A stretch of 64,000 bases of DNA from Liopterus haemorrhoidalis. Lineage: Eukaryota; Arthropoda; Insecta; Coleoptera; Dytiscidae. The notes below the pieces were generated by a model, which was not told the DNA's origin, made no database searches, and was given only the letters and a program-made list of their open reading frames with translations. How positions within the stretch are numbered: the first letter of the stretch is position 1; each line of letters starts with the position of its first letter. Below, piece after piece: positions 9,200 through 19,795 of this stretch. The stretch lies in the NCBI GenBank assembly GCA_963971575.1, contig OZ020616.1, positions 33,894,306-33,958,305 on the forward strand. The letters are read 5' to 3'. The translations under genes were made by a program, and so were the position numbers.

Positions 9200-10485
9200 C
9201 CAGGTCTACAAGTATGAAATGCGGATTTTTTTCAAACTTGCCGCGCAAACATAGTGTATAGTTCAAAGTTTCAACACATATGGCGTTTTGTTAAGTTATC
9301 ATTAAGTGTCAAATGCGTATAGGTTATAATTTGAAAAGTGATCATATAGTTTTGTTTTACTATGTTAAAAATGTCAAATTTAGTGCCAAATAAAGAGCAT
9401 TCGCGGACAGTACTACTGTTTTGTTTTCATTTGAAAAAAACTGCTGCTGAATCATACCGACTGCCTCGAGAAGCTTATGGTGAATATGCTCCATCGCAAG
9501 ATACGTGTGCACGATGGTTTCGGCGTTTCAAAAGTGGTGACTTTGATCTTACAGACAAAGAACATGGAAAACCTCCAAAAAAATATGAAGATACAAATTT
9601 GGAAACATTGCTACAGTAAGACGATAGTCAATCACAAAAACAACTAGCAGAGCAGTTAGGCGTTAGTCAACAAGCTGTTTCCAATCGCCTACGAGAGATG
9701 GGTAAGATCCAGAAAGTCGGCAGATTGGTTCCACATGCATTGAATGAGAGGCAGATGGAAAAACGCAAAAACACTTGTGAAATTTTGCTTGCACGATACA
9801 AAAGAAAGTCTTTTTTGCATCGTATCATTACTGGCGATGAAAAATGGATTTATTTTGAAAATCGCAAACCCAAAAATCATGGGTGAACCCAGGCTCACCA
9901 TCCACATCAACTGCAAGACCGAATCGCTTTGGCAAAAAGACAATGCTCTGTACTTGGTGGGACCAAAAGGGTGTGGTCTATTATGAATTGTTAAAACCTG
10001 GTGAAACAGTTAATACCCAACGCTACCAACAACAACTGATCGAATTGAACCATTCGCTGCTCATAAAACGACCAGAATACGAAAGAAGACAGCACAAGGT
10101 AATTTTTCTCTACGATAACGCTCCATCCCATGAGGCAAAAGCAGTTTGCAACACATTGGAGGCACTCAAGTGGGAAGTGCTACCCCATGCCGCTTACTCA
10201 CCAGACTTGGCCCCTTCAGGTTACCACTTGTTCGCATCGATGGGTCACGGCACCTGCCGAGCAGCACTTTTGTTCATATGAAAATGTGAAAGAATGGCTA
10301 GATGAATGGTTTGCGGGGAAAGGGGAAGAGTTTTACTGGCAAGGTATTCACAAATTGCCCGAAAGATGGGAAAAATGTATAACTTCTAATGGAGCATACT
10401 TTGAATAAATAAACTTTTACTGTTCTTTTGAGTTTAATGTGTTTTATTTAAAAAAAAAATCCGCCTTTCATACTTGTAGACCTGG
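9200..10485 (+). mobile_element. mariner element (mauritiana type), 1286 bp, inactive
   Basis: Inverted termini CCAGGTCTACAAGTATGAAA (9200) and the matching right end (one internal mismatch) are bordered by TA duplications (9198-9199, 10486-10487). Length and structure match full-length mariner elements. Confidence 0.93.
9362..10408 (+). pseudogene. Mos1-like mariner transposase, broken
   Basis: The protein closely resembles mauritiana-subfamily transposases, which run to about 345 residues. It has an N-terminal HTH with the segment FCFHLKKTAAES, the second HTH with QLGVSQQAVSNRLREMGKIQ, TGDEKWI with the first aspartate, DNAPSH with the second, and SPDLAPS followed by YHLFASMGH. Several lesions are visible. 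There is an in-frame TAA at 9617-9619, a frameshift near 9885 and a second near 10240. The third catalytic aspartate of the DD34D triad is replaced by glycine (GGT, 10219-10221). It cannot make an active transposase. The C terminus, ending near ERWEKCITSNGAYFE, is preserved. Confidence 0.93.
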
Positions 10486-10715
10486 TACATATAAAATATT
10501 TTACGAAGCTAAATAGTTAGTTTCAAAATTCACAGATGGCGGGCTATTCGTAACGTACTAATTTATAACAGATGTGAACGGTACATGGAACGTTAAAAGA
10601 ATGCATGAAAACATAAGTCAGAGCGTAACAACGAACAGTCTATAACTCGTTAATTTAAAGAGGTCTGTATGCGGCTTAAGTTTTTTTGTTCAAAACCATA
10701 TTTATAGATACTCAC

Positions 10716-10878
10716 ATAACTCCACTAAAAAATTTGAAGACTAGAAGCATCCAGTAAGTTTGTGAAAGAGAACAAAAAATATTACATATACCGTCCAATA
10801 TAAAGCAACAAGCCAGCACCTTTTTTCTTCCTAGACTATCGGCTAAATATCCCCACATAAATGCACTGGTTATCATAC
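10716..10878 (-). CDS. Transporter gene A, exon 2 (TM2-TM4 region)
   Basis: The exon is bounded on the minus strand by an acceptor (TTTTTTAG, 10879-10880) and a donor (GTGAGT from 10715). It encodes 53 full codons including GYLADSLGRKK, the MFS motif A between helices 2 and 3, then two hydrophobic segments. It begins with two bases that complete the glycine codon left by exon 1 (17561-17786), and it has exactly the 163-bp length of the matching gene B exon. No downstream exon of gene A is visible to the left. About 6.7 kb of intron separates it from exon 1. Confidence 0.88.
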
Positions 10879-11082
10879 CTAAAAAATTTAATAATAAAAT
10901 ACCTTTTGTAAGGAAAATATAAAAAAATAAGGGTTTGTATATTCCACACAGTGTACACATTTTAAAACAGGTGCGCACCAAGGATTTATTTTTGGATTAA
11001 ATGGCCCTTTGGCCCGATTCTGTCTTTAAACGATGGTAGATGTTCGTGTGGTGAAAACCGTCAAATAAAAAAAAAAAAAAAA

Positions 11083-11479
11083 CAGCTGTGGCCTCCACAG
11101 GACCGACCGCCATCATAAAGTATTTGTATAAAATACATTCTAGCAGCAGAGTAGAAATAACTGGACTAAATAAATAATTTTTTCGAAATACTTTTCTGTT
11201 AAATATTCGCAAAAATCTTAAAATCGACACGAGTAAACTCCCATTTTTAGTCAACTGATTTTTACCCAGAATTGACCAATTTGTGCCATTGATGTCACTT
11301 TTAGCCAAATTTGCTCTGCACGTGTACACAGACAGACGGACAAACAGACCGACAGACATCATGCTAAAAATAGTCAAAACGTTATGTAGGGACCATAATT
11401 CGTGGAGATCCATCAAAATCTCGAAATGTCAAAATCGGTATGATCACAATACCTCCCTTATATATGTTGGCGGTCGGTA
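11083..11479 (+). repeat. Dispersed 'GACGGACAG' repeat, copy A (short)
   Basis: It runs from CAGCTGTGGCC to GGCGGTCGGTAA and has an internal GACAGACGGACAAACAG run. It shares its ends and interior with copies at 12680-13303 (reverse), 24753-25363 and 27085-27522. Short complementary blocks near both ends (ACCGACCGCCA) suggest a MITE-like element. Class is unknown. Confidence 0.7.
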
Positions 11480-11505
11480 ACAATACTACTTCTTGGGGGA
11501 CTTAA

Positions 11506-12257
11506 GGGTGCGCACAACCGTACAGTTTCCTATACAAGACTAACAACCTGAAATAAAATTAGTATCAATCTATACATCAAAATTTTCAACGAATTTTTAT
11601 CTACCTAATAGGATATTTTTAATTGTCAAAAGAACTGTCATGTAATTGTAAATAAACAACTTGCGGTATAGACGCCATCTTGTAATCCAGTCGACGCATA
11701 TTTGTGTACCATGCGGCAAATTGTAGCTAAAGCTCCATTCTACAAATATGTTTTGAGATAATTTGTTCTATTGTGATAATTACTTATAGTTATTGTACTT
11801 GGTGTTCTACTTTTGCCGCCACCTCAAATCTGCCGCGGTTCTCAATTTAGCTGCGGCGGATAAAAATGATTCATTTTATGTAAAGAATGCTTGTTCCAAC
11901 TGGCATTTCATTATCATCAAGTAAAATATTTTTCGACGAAGGTTCTAAACTATAAACAATCATGTCGAAAAAAATGTTAATGTATTATTTGAACATTTCT
12001 ACACAAAATTATATAAATATAAAAATTATTTGAAACCCACAAATATATTTAAAAAATTACAGAACATTGTTGTGTAATACCTATTATTAAGTTATTTAGC
12101 AATAACATTTTTATAATAATTTTTTCTACAATCAAAAATATCCTATTAGATAGATAAAAATTCTGTGCAAAATTTGATGTATAGTTTGTCACTAATTTTA
12201 TTTCAGATTGTTAATATTGTATAAGAAACTAATAATCTCTGGGGGTTGTACGTAGCG
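11506..12257. mobile_element. TTAA-flanked 752-bp MITE, copy 1
   Basis: The element is bordered by TTAA at 11502-11505 and 12258-12261. The first and last 130 bases or so are imperfect inverted repeats, sharing blocks such as TACTAATTTTATTTCAG and ATATCCTATTAGATAGATAA. An equally long copy lies at 32921-33672, and an arm of a related one at about 44205-44326. TTAA duplications point to a piggyBac-like source. There is no coding capacity. Confidence 0.82.
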
Positions 12258-12439
12258 TTAATAACAATATATAACAAAGTTAACAACTAAATATATCATC
12301 AACGCATCATTTCCTTGAAGAAACCAATATTTTTCTAATATAATTGACAGAGGAGTCCGTACATTCTCGGTGAAACTTGGTTAATAGGTATAAAATGAAT
12401 AAATAAATAAAGCACTCGGTAAGTTTCATAAATATAAGT

Positions 12440-12679
12440 TTAATGTACTCTATACGTATTTCGGCAGTGACGCCATCTATTTATTAGGGGTGAGTTGTAA
12501 ACATCAATCTGGTCATTCATTAAGGGAATTCCAGAGTTGATATTTTTGTAAATTTCACGGTATTCTAAAATGTTCAGTTTATAACTTTTATTATGAGTGT
12601 GTAAAATTTTAAAGTCATTTATGGAACGGTTATGATTATTGGTGTTCATGTGTTCTAATATGTTGGACTGTTCTACTTT
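12440..12679 (-). pseudogene. Penelope-like element remnant, GIY-YIG C-terminal part
   Basis: The minus strand encodes a frame with LNILEYREIYKNINSG and IPLMNDQIDVYNSPLI. This resembles the end of the GIY-YIG endonuclease domain of Penelope-like retroelements, where a LNILE.EIYK segment precedes a terminal LNDQ block. The upstream half of the domain is at 13304-13640, separated by an inserted dispersed repeat. Recognition rests on motif resemblance only. Confidence 0.5.
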
Positions 12680-13303
12680 TTACCAACCGCCAACATATAT
12701 AAGGGAGGTATTGTGATCAAACCGATTTTGACATTTCGAGATTTCGATCCACGAATTGAGGTCCCTACATAACGTTTTGACTATTTTTAGCATGATGTGT
12801 GTCAGTCTGTCTGTCCGTCTGTCTGTCTGTCCGTCTGTCCGTCTGTGTACACGTGCAGAGCAAATTCGGCTGAAAGGATTTTTATGAAACTTCATATTTA
12901 AGTTTCTGCTATCAATGGCACGAGTTGATCAACTTTTGGTAAAAATCGGTTGACTAAAAATGGGAGTTTACACGTGTCGATTTTAAGATTTTTGTGAATA
13001 TTTCACAATAGAAAAATATTTCGAAAAAAATTAGTGAACAAAAGTTGTTATAAAAGCAATAACTAATAACTTTTATTTGAGACGTTTTTTGATAAAACGA
13101 AAAATTTCGAATAATTTCTGTAAAATTTTTCGAAATTTTTTCCAAGTCTCAATTTTTTCATACTTATATGTAACGTTTCCATGGTCATGATAAATAATAT
13201 CTCTGTTAGAAAATATTAGGCCAAGTTATTTCTACTCTGCTGCTAGAATGTATTTTATATAAGTACTTTACGATGGCGGTCGGTCCTGTGGTGGCCACAA
13301 CTG
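12680..13303 (-). repeat. Dispersed 'GACGGACAG' repeat, copy B, inserted in the Penelope-like remnant
   Basis: This is a reverse-orientation copy with ends ACCAACCGCCAAC and GGCGGTCGG...CACAACTG and a CTGTCCGTCTGTC microsatellite. It interrupts the GIY-YIG coding region between AFQNKKS (right side) and SNILEHMNTN (left side). Its right 160 bp take part in a 245-bp tandem duplication. Confidence 0.75.
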
Positions 13304-13627
13304 ATTTTTTATTTTGGAAGGCTTTCAAATGTTCTCCATATCTTGTATCAAATTTTCGACCAGTATATATTTTGTTGGCAATCTTAGCAAGTCTCAATTT
13401 TTTCATACTTATATGTAACGTTTCCATGGTCATGATAAATAATATCTCTGTTAGAAAATATTAGGCCAAGTTATTTCTACTCTGCTGCTAGAATGTATTT
13501 TATATAAGTACTTTACGATGGCGGTCGGTCCTGTGGTGGCCACAACTGATTTTTTATTTTGGAAGGCTTTCAAATGTTCTCCATATCTTGTATCAAATTT
13601 TCGACCAGTATATATTTTGTTGAGCAA
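13144..13627. repeat. 245-bp tandem duplication
   Basis: Bases 13144-13377 and 13389-13622 look identical by eye, at a period of 245 bp. The unit spans the right end of dispersed repeat copy B and the adjoining Penelope-like coding sequence, so it arose after the insertion and is recent. Confidence 0.9.
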
Positions 13628-13985
13628 TCTTGGCATGATGCTTGATAAAACTACACTTTTGTTATGTAAATCAGTGTTATCTAGTTTGTTATTAACAAGT
13701 AAATTTTTAATTGTATGTTTATTATAAAAAGCTGGACTTATATTTGATTTGTTTAATTTTGATCCTATTTTGAAACTAACCTGGCCGTGAAAGGGTATTT
13801 TTTTTATAAATTTTTGTATATGGTATACTTAAGGGATAAAAAATATGTTAATAAAAGTTTTTTGCGCTTTTTTCTAATAATTTTGTCTATTTCAGCTTTG
13901 TTATAACCGTTATTAGTAGCACTTTGATAAATAGTTCCAGATTGTAGTCATCTTCAGAAAGTGGAACTTTTAATAATCGGTCCAC
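13304..13985 (-). pseudogene. Penelope-like element remnant, upstream part
   Basis: The minus strand encodes KIYTGRKFDTRYGEHLKAF, a good match to the start of a GIY-YIG nuclease as found at the C terminus of Penelope-like elements. Further upstream are frame-shifted fragments such as NNGYNKAEIDKIIRKK, consistent with the end of its reverse transcriptase. Several stops and shifts are present, and the nuclease start is duplicated. The element is dead. Confidence 0.5.
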
Positions 13986-14113
13986 ATAACAAGTGAAAGC
14001 AGCCTATTTTATATTATAAGGATGTTTTTGTATTGTAAGCAATCATCCGGGCCGGTCATCTACTTCTGAGGGCCCGGGTGCAACATCAATTTTGCGGACC
14101 CCATATATATATA

Positions 14114-15674
14114 CAGTATTGGCCATAAAGATAGCAACTTTTGATAATCCTCTTTTATTTTTATTCTATTCAATATTTTTAAAATTAAAAAAACGTAATT
14201 CTTACCTTTAACAATCCTCTACACATATTATAGTAAAAAATTAAACTTTAATAGTAAATTCTATTTTTTTTTTTATAGTATTTATTATTTTTACCTGGAC
14301 ATAAAGATAGCAACTACTCTTAAAAAATATTTTTTTTTTATTAATTAAGAAAATGAATTATTATTAACAGATCATTTTTAATATTTTGTATAGTAACCAC
14401 CAGTATTTATAACTTCCTGACATCTTTTCGGCATTGATTCTAATAATTTCGTGATCATTTCATTATCAATATTAGACCAGGCACCCTGCAAAGCTTTAAA
14501 CAAATCTTCAATATTTGAATGCGTTTTGTTTCTAATTTTTCTGTCGACAATCTCCCAAAGGTTTTCTATTGGATTTAAATCAGGTGACTGAGACGGTCAA
14601 GTCATTACGTTAATTTTTGAATCCTCGAACCATTTTTTGACCAACTTCGAAGAATGTTTTGGGTCATTATCATGCTGAAAAATGTGTTTTAAAGGCATGA
14701 ACTCATCAGAATAAGGTTCCATAACATTCTGAAGTATGTCTTTATATTTAAATCGATCCATTTATTCCTTCAATGTGGTATAGAGGACCCATACCATATC
14801 CCGAGAAACAGCCCCATACCATCACACCACCTCCGCCATGTTTAACTGTTGGCAAGGTGTATTTTAGAACTAATCTTTTATTAGCAGGCCTCCTAACGTA
14901 ACTTACACCATCACTTTTAAACAAATTGAACTTAGACTCATCACTAAAAATAACTTTTTTCCATTGATCCACAGTCCAGTCAATATGATTTTTAGCAAAT
15001 TCTAATCGGGCCTTCACATTCTTTTTGGATAGAAGTAGTTTTTTAGCAGGACGGCGACTAAAAAGACCCTCACTAACTAATCTTCTGCGAATAGTTCTTG
15101 TTGAGATGTTTTCTTGATCCATTGATGGCAAAAGGCCCAAAATTTTCCGATGACAGAAAAGGGTTATTGGTAGATAAATAAATAATTTTCTTATCAGTTC
15201 GTTTTGTAGTTTTTCGTGGCCGTCCTGGGATTTTTGAAACTTCAAACGTACCTTCTTCTCGAAATCGTTTTATAATTCGCGACACAGTAGATTTATGAAC
15301 ATTTAAATTTTGTGAAATCACAGTTTGCAGCAGCCCGTCTTTAAAACCAGAAATTATTAAGTTTCTAATTTCACTTGAAACAGTTTTACTACGACCCATG
15401 ATTGGCAAATGTAAACTGAAATATTACTTGTGCACTACATATTATTTATGGATAAAACCTGCATATAACAAGAAAATTCCAGTAGTTGCAATATTTTTGT
15501 CCATGCAAAAATGAAGAAATAATTTATTATTAATCTGTAAGTCAGATTATTTGACTATTGATTGATGTAACAGACAAAATATGATTAAATTATAGAACTA
15601 AGAGTATTTTCCAATATTATTATTAAAATTTGAAAAATTGAAAAATGTTAAAGTTGCAATCTTTATGGCCAATC

Positions 15675-15677
<3 letters not shown>
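14114..15677 (-). mobile_element. Tc1-like element, 1564 bp, nested in a hAT relic
   Basis: Inverted ends CAGTATTGGCCATAAAGAT and ATCTTTATGGCCAATCCTG (two mismatches) are bordered by TA (14112-14113 and 15678-15679). The (TA)n tract at 15678-15759 adjoins the right end. Confidence 0.9.
14384..15396 (-). pseudogene. Tc1-family transposase, broken
   Basis: The protein reads from MGRSKTVSSEIRN on the minus strand. It has a paired-like HTH ([13 protein letters not shown]), a GRPRKTT AT-hook-like linker, a second HTH ([13 protein letters not shown]) and a DD34E core. The first aspartate is in SDESKF, the second in QHDNDPKH, and the glutamate in SPDLNPIENLWE, with 34 residues between the last two. 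Breaks are a frameshift near 15110-15240, an extra base near 14760, and an in-frame TGA near 14596 where relatives have tryptophan (MT-stop-PSQSPDL). Otherwise the length is that of a full Tc1 transposase, about 340 codons. Confidence 0.9.

Positions 15678-15759
<82 letters not shown>
15678..15759. repeat. (TA)n microsatellite
   Basis: About 41 uninterrupted TA dinucleotides adjoin the Tc1 right end and probably expanded from its TA target. Confidence 0.95.
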
Positions 15760-15760
<1 letters not shown>

Positions 15761-15898
15761 GAATAAATAAAATTTAAACTTACAAACCTCTAGTATTTTG
15801 CAGTACGTTGAAATAAAAAGTTTGTAAAAGAGGAAAAAAAAATTAAACATTAAAATAGTTTTAACAATCACTATATACACACATTTTTTAATTATGGT

Positions 15899-16850
15899 TT
15901 ATATTTTATATATTGTACCTTCCAGAGTCCACTTTTCTATTAAGTCTGGAAAATCTGTTATTTCCGCTTCTGCATTCTCTACTGATAAAATTGCTAACGC
16001 GTTAAGTCTATCTTGAGCCATTGTAGATCGTAAATATGTTTTAATTAATTTTAATTTACTGAATGATCGTACAGCACACGCCACAGTTACAGGTAGAGTT
16101 AAATAAATCTTAAGCCCAATATAAATGTTGGGAAAAATTTCATTATATTTATTTTCTGTAATAAAACTTAACAAATCTAACGGTTTGATATTGAACATTG
16201 ATTTTTCTTCTTTTATATGTCGAAGTAATAAAACTTTATTTAAAAGATCTTCACCACTAATATTTGAATTTGAATTTGAATTTATAGGATAAATATTGAC
16301 CAATATCAAGAGACTTTTCGCAAAATTTATTTACATACCCTTGAAACAGCTGTAAAGTGCATTTTTTTTCGACCAGATAATGAAATATTTGATAACTATT
16401 TACAATATCTGGCACAAATTTAAAACGTTCAGTTATTTGAGTAATCAAAGTATCAAACAAAGGATAAAACCAAGAAACCATATAATTTGTCTCAGCATTT
16501 TTTCGAATTTCGTCAACAACTATCTCATCAAAAAAACGTTTTCTTTTAACGGTGCAACGGACAGGATATTTGGGACTGGCACCTAATTCCACTACAATTT
16601 TTATAGCTTCTTCTAAAGAATTTTCAAATGCACAATTTCTCAAGACTTCAATTTCTTTTTTTACTGATTTAATTAGTGACGAAGTAGCTTCTAAAGTCAT
16701 ATCTTTCTTTTGTAATAATGTATTAATTTTATTAATAATACTTAAAACATTGTACCAAACTAATAGCGAAATTATAAAATTATTATAAAATAATTTTTGA
16801 ACATTCTCTAACAGATTATTTATTTCGGAAACAAGTGAACAGTCTGACAA
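15899..16850 (-). pseudogene. hAT transposase, C-terminal half with dimerisation domain
   Basis: Two overlapping minus-strand frames (16257-16850 and 15899-16309) join across a GAATTT hexamer run at about 16258-16284, where a repeat-length change has shifted the frame. The second contains the stretch LPVTVACAVRSFSKLKLIK followed by STMAQDRLNALAIL. That is the hAT C-terminal dimerisation region as found in ZMYM1-like hAT transposases. The BED/TTF finger and catalytic N-terminal part are absent. Confidence 0.75.
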
Positions 16851-17036
16851 AGTGTTAACAAGTTCGCGTAGAGCAGATATAATATAAGATTTAATAGGAA
16901 CGTTAAGTTCATGACCGTTTAGGGGCCCTCAAATCGCGGGGCTCGGATGCTTTGCATCCACTGCACCCCCTAGAAGACCGGCCCTCATTGTAAGGATTTC
17001 CACTTAAACCAAAGAAACAGGCTATATTTTTGTTAT

Positions 17037-17157
17037 TGGGGCCGGTTTCTGAAAGCTTAGTTAAAAAATAGTTGCTATGGTTACTTACGGGATTGTTATA
17101 TTGTAACCCAGTTTAACCAAAAGAGTAAACTCGGCTAAGCTTTCAGAAACCAGCCCT
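17037..17157. mobile_element. Short MITE, about 120 bp
   Basis: Inverted ends GGTTTCTGAAAGCTTAG (17043-17059) and CTAAGCTTTCAGAAACC surround about 70 bp. The superfamily is not resolved, because the flanking duplication is too short or unclear. Confidence 0.7.
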
Positions 17158-17560
17158 AGGTGTTTTATACAATAATACACTAATTTCATTTTAATAAGAT
17201 ATGTATTATCTCTCTCATTTTGTAATACGAAACTAAGAGGAAAATTTAATTTTTTATGGTGTATATTTAAAATATCATCTTAGGGTGGTAATTCTGTAGT
17301 GGCACCTTTCAAAATATTTACATGTCTATCACAATTTTGACATGTCAATCGCAATTTTGACATGTCAATTTGTTATCTGACATACATACTTTTTGAGTGA
17401 ATATAACCTCGATATAATAAAACTTAACCAAATATTTAAAAGTCAGGTTTACAAGTTCACATGTTTCCATAAAAGTCTATTTACACCACAACAGTCACCA
17501 AAGTTAACAGATCTAGTTTCGTATTACAAAATGAGACAGATTATATGATATTTTACTAAC

Positions 17561-17786
17561 CTACAAATACTACAGCATTCAGTACCCCTTTATTGAAAAG
17601 AGTCAGTGATAAATCACATTGAGCCGCTGGAAACACAAACGACATAGAGCTTGCATCAAATATTGTAGACATTGCAGCAGGTAACGCTACTATCAACAAT
17701 ATGACATTGAATTTACCAAATTTTGTCTCTGAAATTGCTGTTTCAAAATCAGCAGGTTTATCTCCATCATCTGGAACACTTGACAT
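17561..17786 (-). CDS. Transporter gene A, exon 1 with start codon (SV2-like MFS)
   Basis: The exon encodes the N terminus of an SV2/SVOP-type MFS transporter. A short hydrophilic lead (MSSVPDDGDKPADFETAI) contains the family's conserved ADFETAI stretch, followed by FGKFN and the first transmembrane helix, then an FPAAQCDLSLT loop. ATG 17784-17786 lies in an AAATG context and is the only start consistent with the paralogues. The donor GTTAGT follows at 17560, with one base of a glycine codon carried over. Its gene B equivalent (48939-49154) instead begins at a splice acceptor, so start-codon placement differs between paralogues. The product is inferred to be a membrane transporter of unknown substrate. 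Confidence 0.9.
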
Positions 17787-18639
17787 TTCATTTATTCCGA
17801 AATGACAAAAACTGTCAAATTTGACAACACCGTGTTCTTACATTCTAGATCTTGTGATGACAGTTTACAATCCGATATTGTGAATACCGATTCAACTGTA
17901 TTTTTGAAATTTTCCTTCATTTTCTACTTGGAGTTTAGTATGAAATATCATGTAGTTTGCACGCAAACATATAATCAACTGTAATGAATTTGCATCTTTA
18001 AAGTAAATTTTAACTTTCTTATCTGTTTATATTAGAATAAGTTTGTCATATCTTTGTCCTCCGAGAGATAGCTTCCTGTATAATGTCAGTGACGTTTAGA
18101 TTAGTAATCTGCACAGTTGTAGAATATTTACTATCAGGCCCGGTTCTAGGTATTTTCGAGGTGCGTGCAATTTTTTTCTCTTCTTACCCACCCGTCACAT
18201 ATTCTCCTTTTTTTGTGTAATCATTTTATAACAAGCCGCTATTACCCATTTTTTGAATCATGACTCTACCATCAAACATTTAGCAAGCTTATGGTATAAT
18301 GTAAACATATCGAAGAGTTTACTGCTTAATTTATATAATTGAGATGATTTAAACACCAATCCAGCCTCTAATGTGGCCTCACCACACAATTGTCAGCCTT
18401 CGTGCTGGACGAAAGGGGGCTTATAAATCAGAAACCAGTGTTCATAGAAAATTTTGAAATCATATTCAAAACCAGTATGTAAATTGATAGTTTCATACTG
18501 AAATGAGATTAAAGTACCATTCATAGCTCATGTTTTAATAAATATTATTTAATTCATAGTGCTAATTAGAGTTGCCAACTTTTTCTGAGACAATTCCTGG
18601 ACATATTGCTCAAAACTGAAATATATGTATAGGTATATA
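17787..18639. other. Upstream region of gene A
   Basis: Immediately 5' of the gene A start codon on the minus strand. No convincing promoter motif or further exon is visible. A CAGGCCCGGTTCTAGG block at about 18135 resembles a hAT terminus without a partner. Confidence 0.35.
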
Positions 18640-18816
18640 CAGAGTGTTTGTTTGAAACGCCGCACCTCGAATAACTCCTTTATTTTAAGAGATACAAAAA
18701 TTTCTTCAATAGAAAAGTTAAGCCCCCTCAAATAACATAAATGGCACAAAGTTACAAAGCAAGCTTTGAAAATGATTTTGTTACATAAAAAAACCAAATA
18801 AAACCTGCAATTTTTC

Positions 18817-19011
18817 TTGCCTATTAGCATGAGTTTGATATTAAAGATGATAATATCAAATTGTTTGTATTTAGAACATAGGGTAAGAACAGCCAACAGG
18901 GAAATTCAAGAGTATACCGTTCTAAAAGTAATGGAAGAGTTTTTATTACGAATGAGAAAATATGTGGATAACAACGGCATTTTCATTCAACGTCATATTG
19001 AACATTTGTAA
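18817..19011 (+). pseudogene. Possible transposase C-terminal fragment
   Basis: The 64-codon frame ends LLRMRKYVDNNGIFIQRHIE, similar in style to the extreme C terminus of Tc1/Tc3-like transposases. It lies just inside the left inverted repeat of the element at 18640-20724, which supports this reading. It is too short for certainty. Confidence 0.35.
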
Positions 19012-19179
19012 ATTTTAGTTTATTACTAACTTTAGTCATATTTTGTTTTATTGTTTTTCCTATTTACTATTATTCCTATATCTTTTTAGAATTTAGTTTC
19101 TACGATTTTTATGTTATTTATTATTTTGTAAATAATTGGTCGCCACTTTGAAATGGTTAAAATTAAAGATATTGGAGGA

Positions 19180-19795
19180 AACAGGAGGAAAAGATGTGCA
19201 GGATGTGCGGGGAGGAGGAGAAAGATATAGAGCACCTCGCGAAGAGGTGTAGAGAGATGACAGTATGATCGGGGAGCACATTAGACCTGTTGCACGAAGA
19301 TGGAAGGGGGGAGAGGTGGGCGAGGGAATTAGAGGCAAGAAGGATTGAGATTGGGGAAGGATAACAGGAAGGGGTAAAGGAAAGTAGGAGGAGACCCGGC
19401 GGGAAGCAGAAGGGGAGAAATGGAAGGAAGGAAGGGGGATGAGGTTACCTAGAAATGGGGAGGAAGGAAGAGAGATAGGAGGAGAGGTGAAGAAATGGTT
19501 GGAAGCGAAGAGAATGAAATAAAAAAAAAAATTAAAAAAATAATAAAATAAAGCAAAGATGGGCGAGAGAACAGGAAGCAAGAAGGTAGGAGATTGGAGA
19601 GGGATACCAGAAGGAGAACAGGAAGAAGCAGAGGGACATTGGAGCAAGAAGATAGAAAAGAGAAAAACATTGTAAATTGTAAATTGTTGTGGATTGATAT
19701 TTATTTATTTTTGGATTGATTTTATTTGGTTTTATTTTTTGTAATGGCTAATACCCTGAACGCCGCAAGACCTAGGGAAATAAAGAATATATATA
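19180..19795 (+). mobile_element. 5'-truncated LINE 3' end with purine-rich tail
   Basis: The short coding remnant CRMCGEEEKDIEHLAKRC is the CxxC...H...C knuckle found after the reverse transcriptase of many insect non-LTR elements. About 450 bp of strongly purine-rich (GGAAG-type) sequence follow, then a terminal AATAAAGAATATATATAT. It is 5'-truncated, with one early stop. Confidence 0.65.

Larger units (their letters stand above)
14040..16986 (-). mobile_element. hAT element relic containing a Tc1 insertion
   Basis: The termini carry GGGCCGGTC and its complement GACCGGCCC. The perfect 8-mer ATTGTAAG borders both sides (14032-14039 and 16987-16994). The minus strand encodes the C-terminal half of a hAT transposase (15899-16850). 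A 1564-bp Tc1-like element sits near the left end, about 74 bp in. The left terminus has about seven extra bases before its CCGGGCC, so the outermost bases are imperfect. The N-terminal half of the transposase is missing. Confidence 0.75.

Noticed and set aside
13206..13636. Two separate short genes sharing GRKFDTRYGEH
   Set aside because: They are the two copies of the 245-bp tandem duplication of one Penelope-like fragment.
15623..15880. Frame encoding repeated IY residues
   Set aside because: Translation of the (TA)n microsatellite.
19114..19670. Minus-strand frames rich in S, P, F and L
   Set aside because: Antisense of the purine-rich LINE 3' tail.
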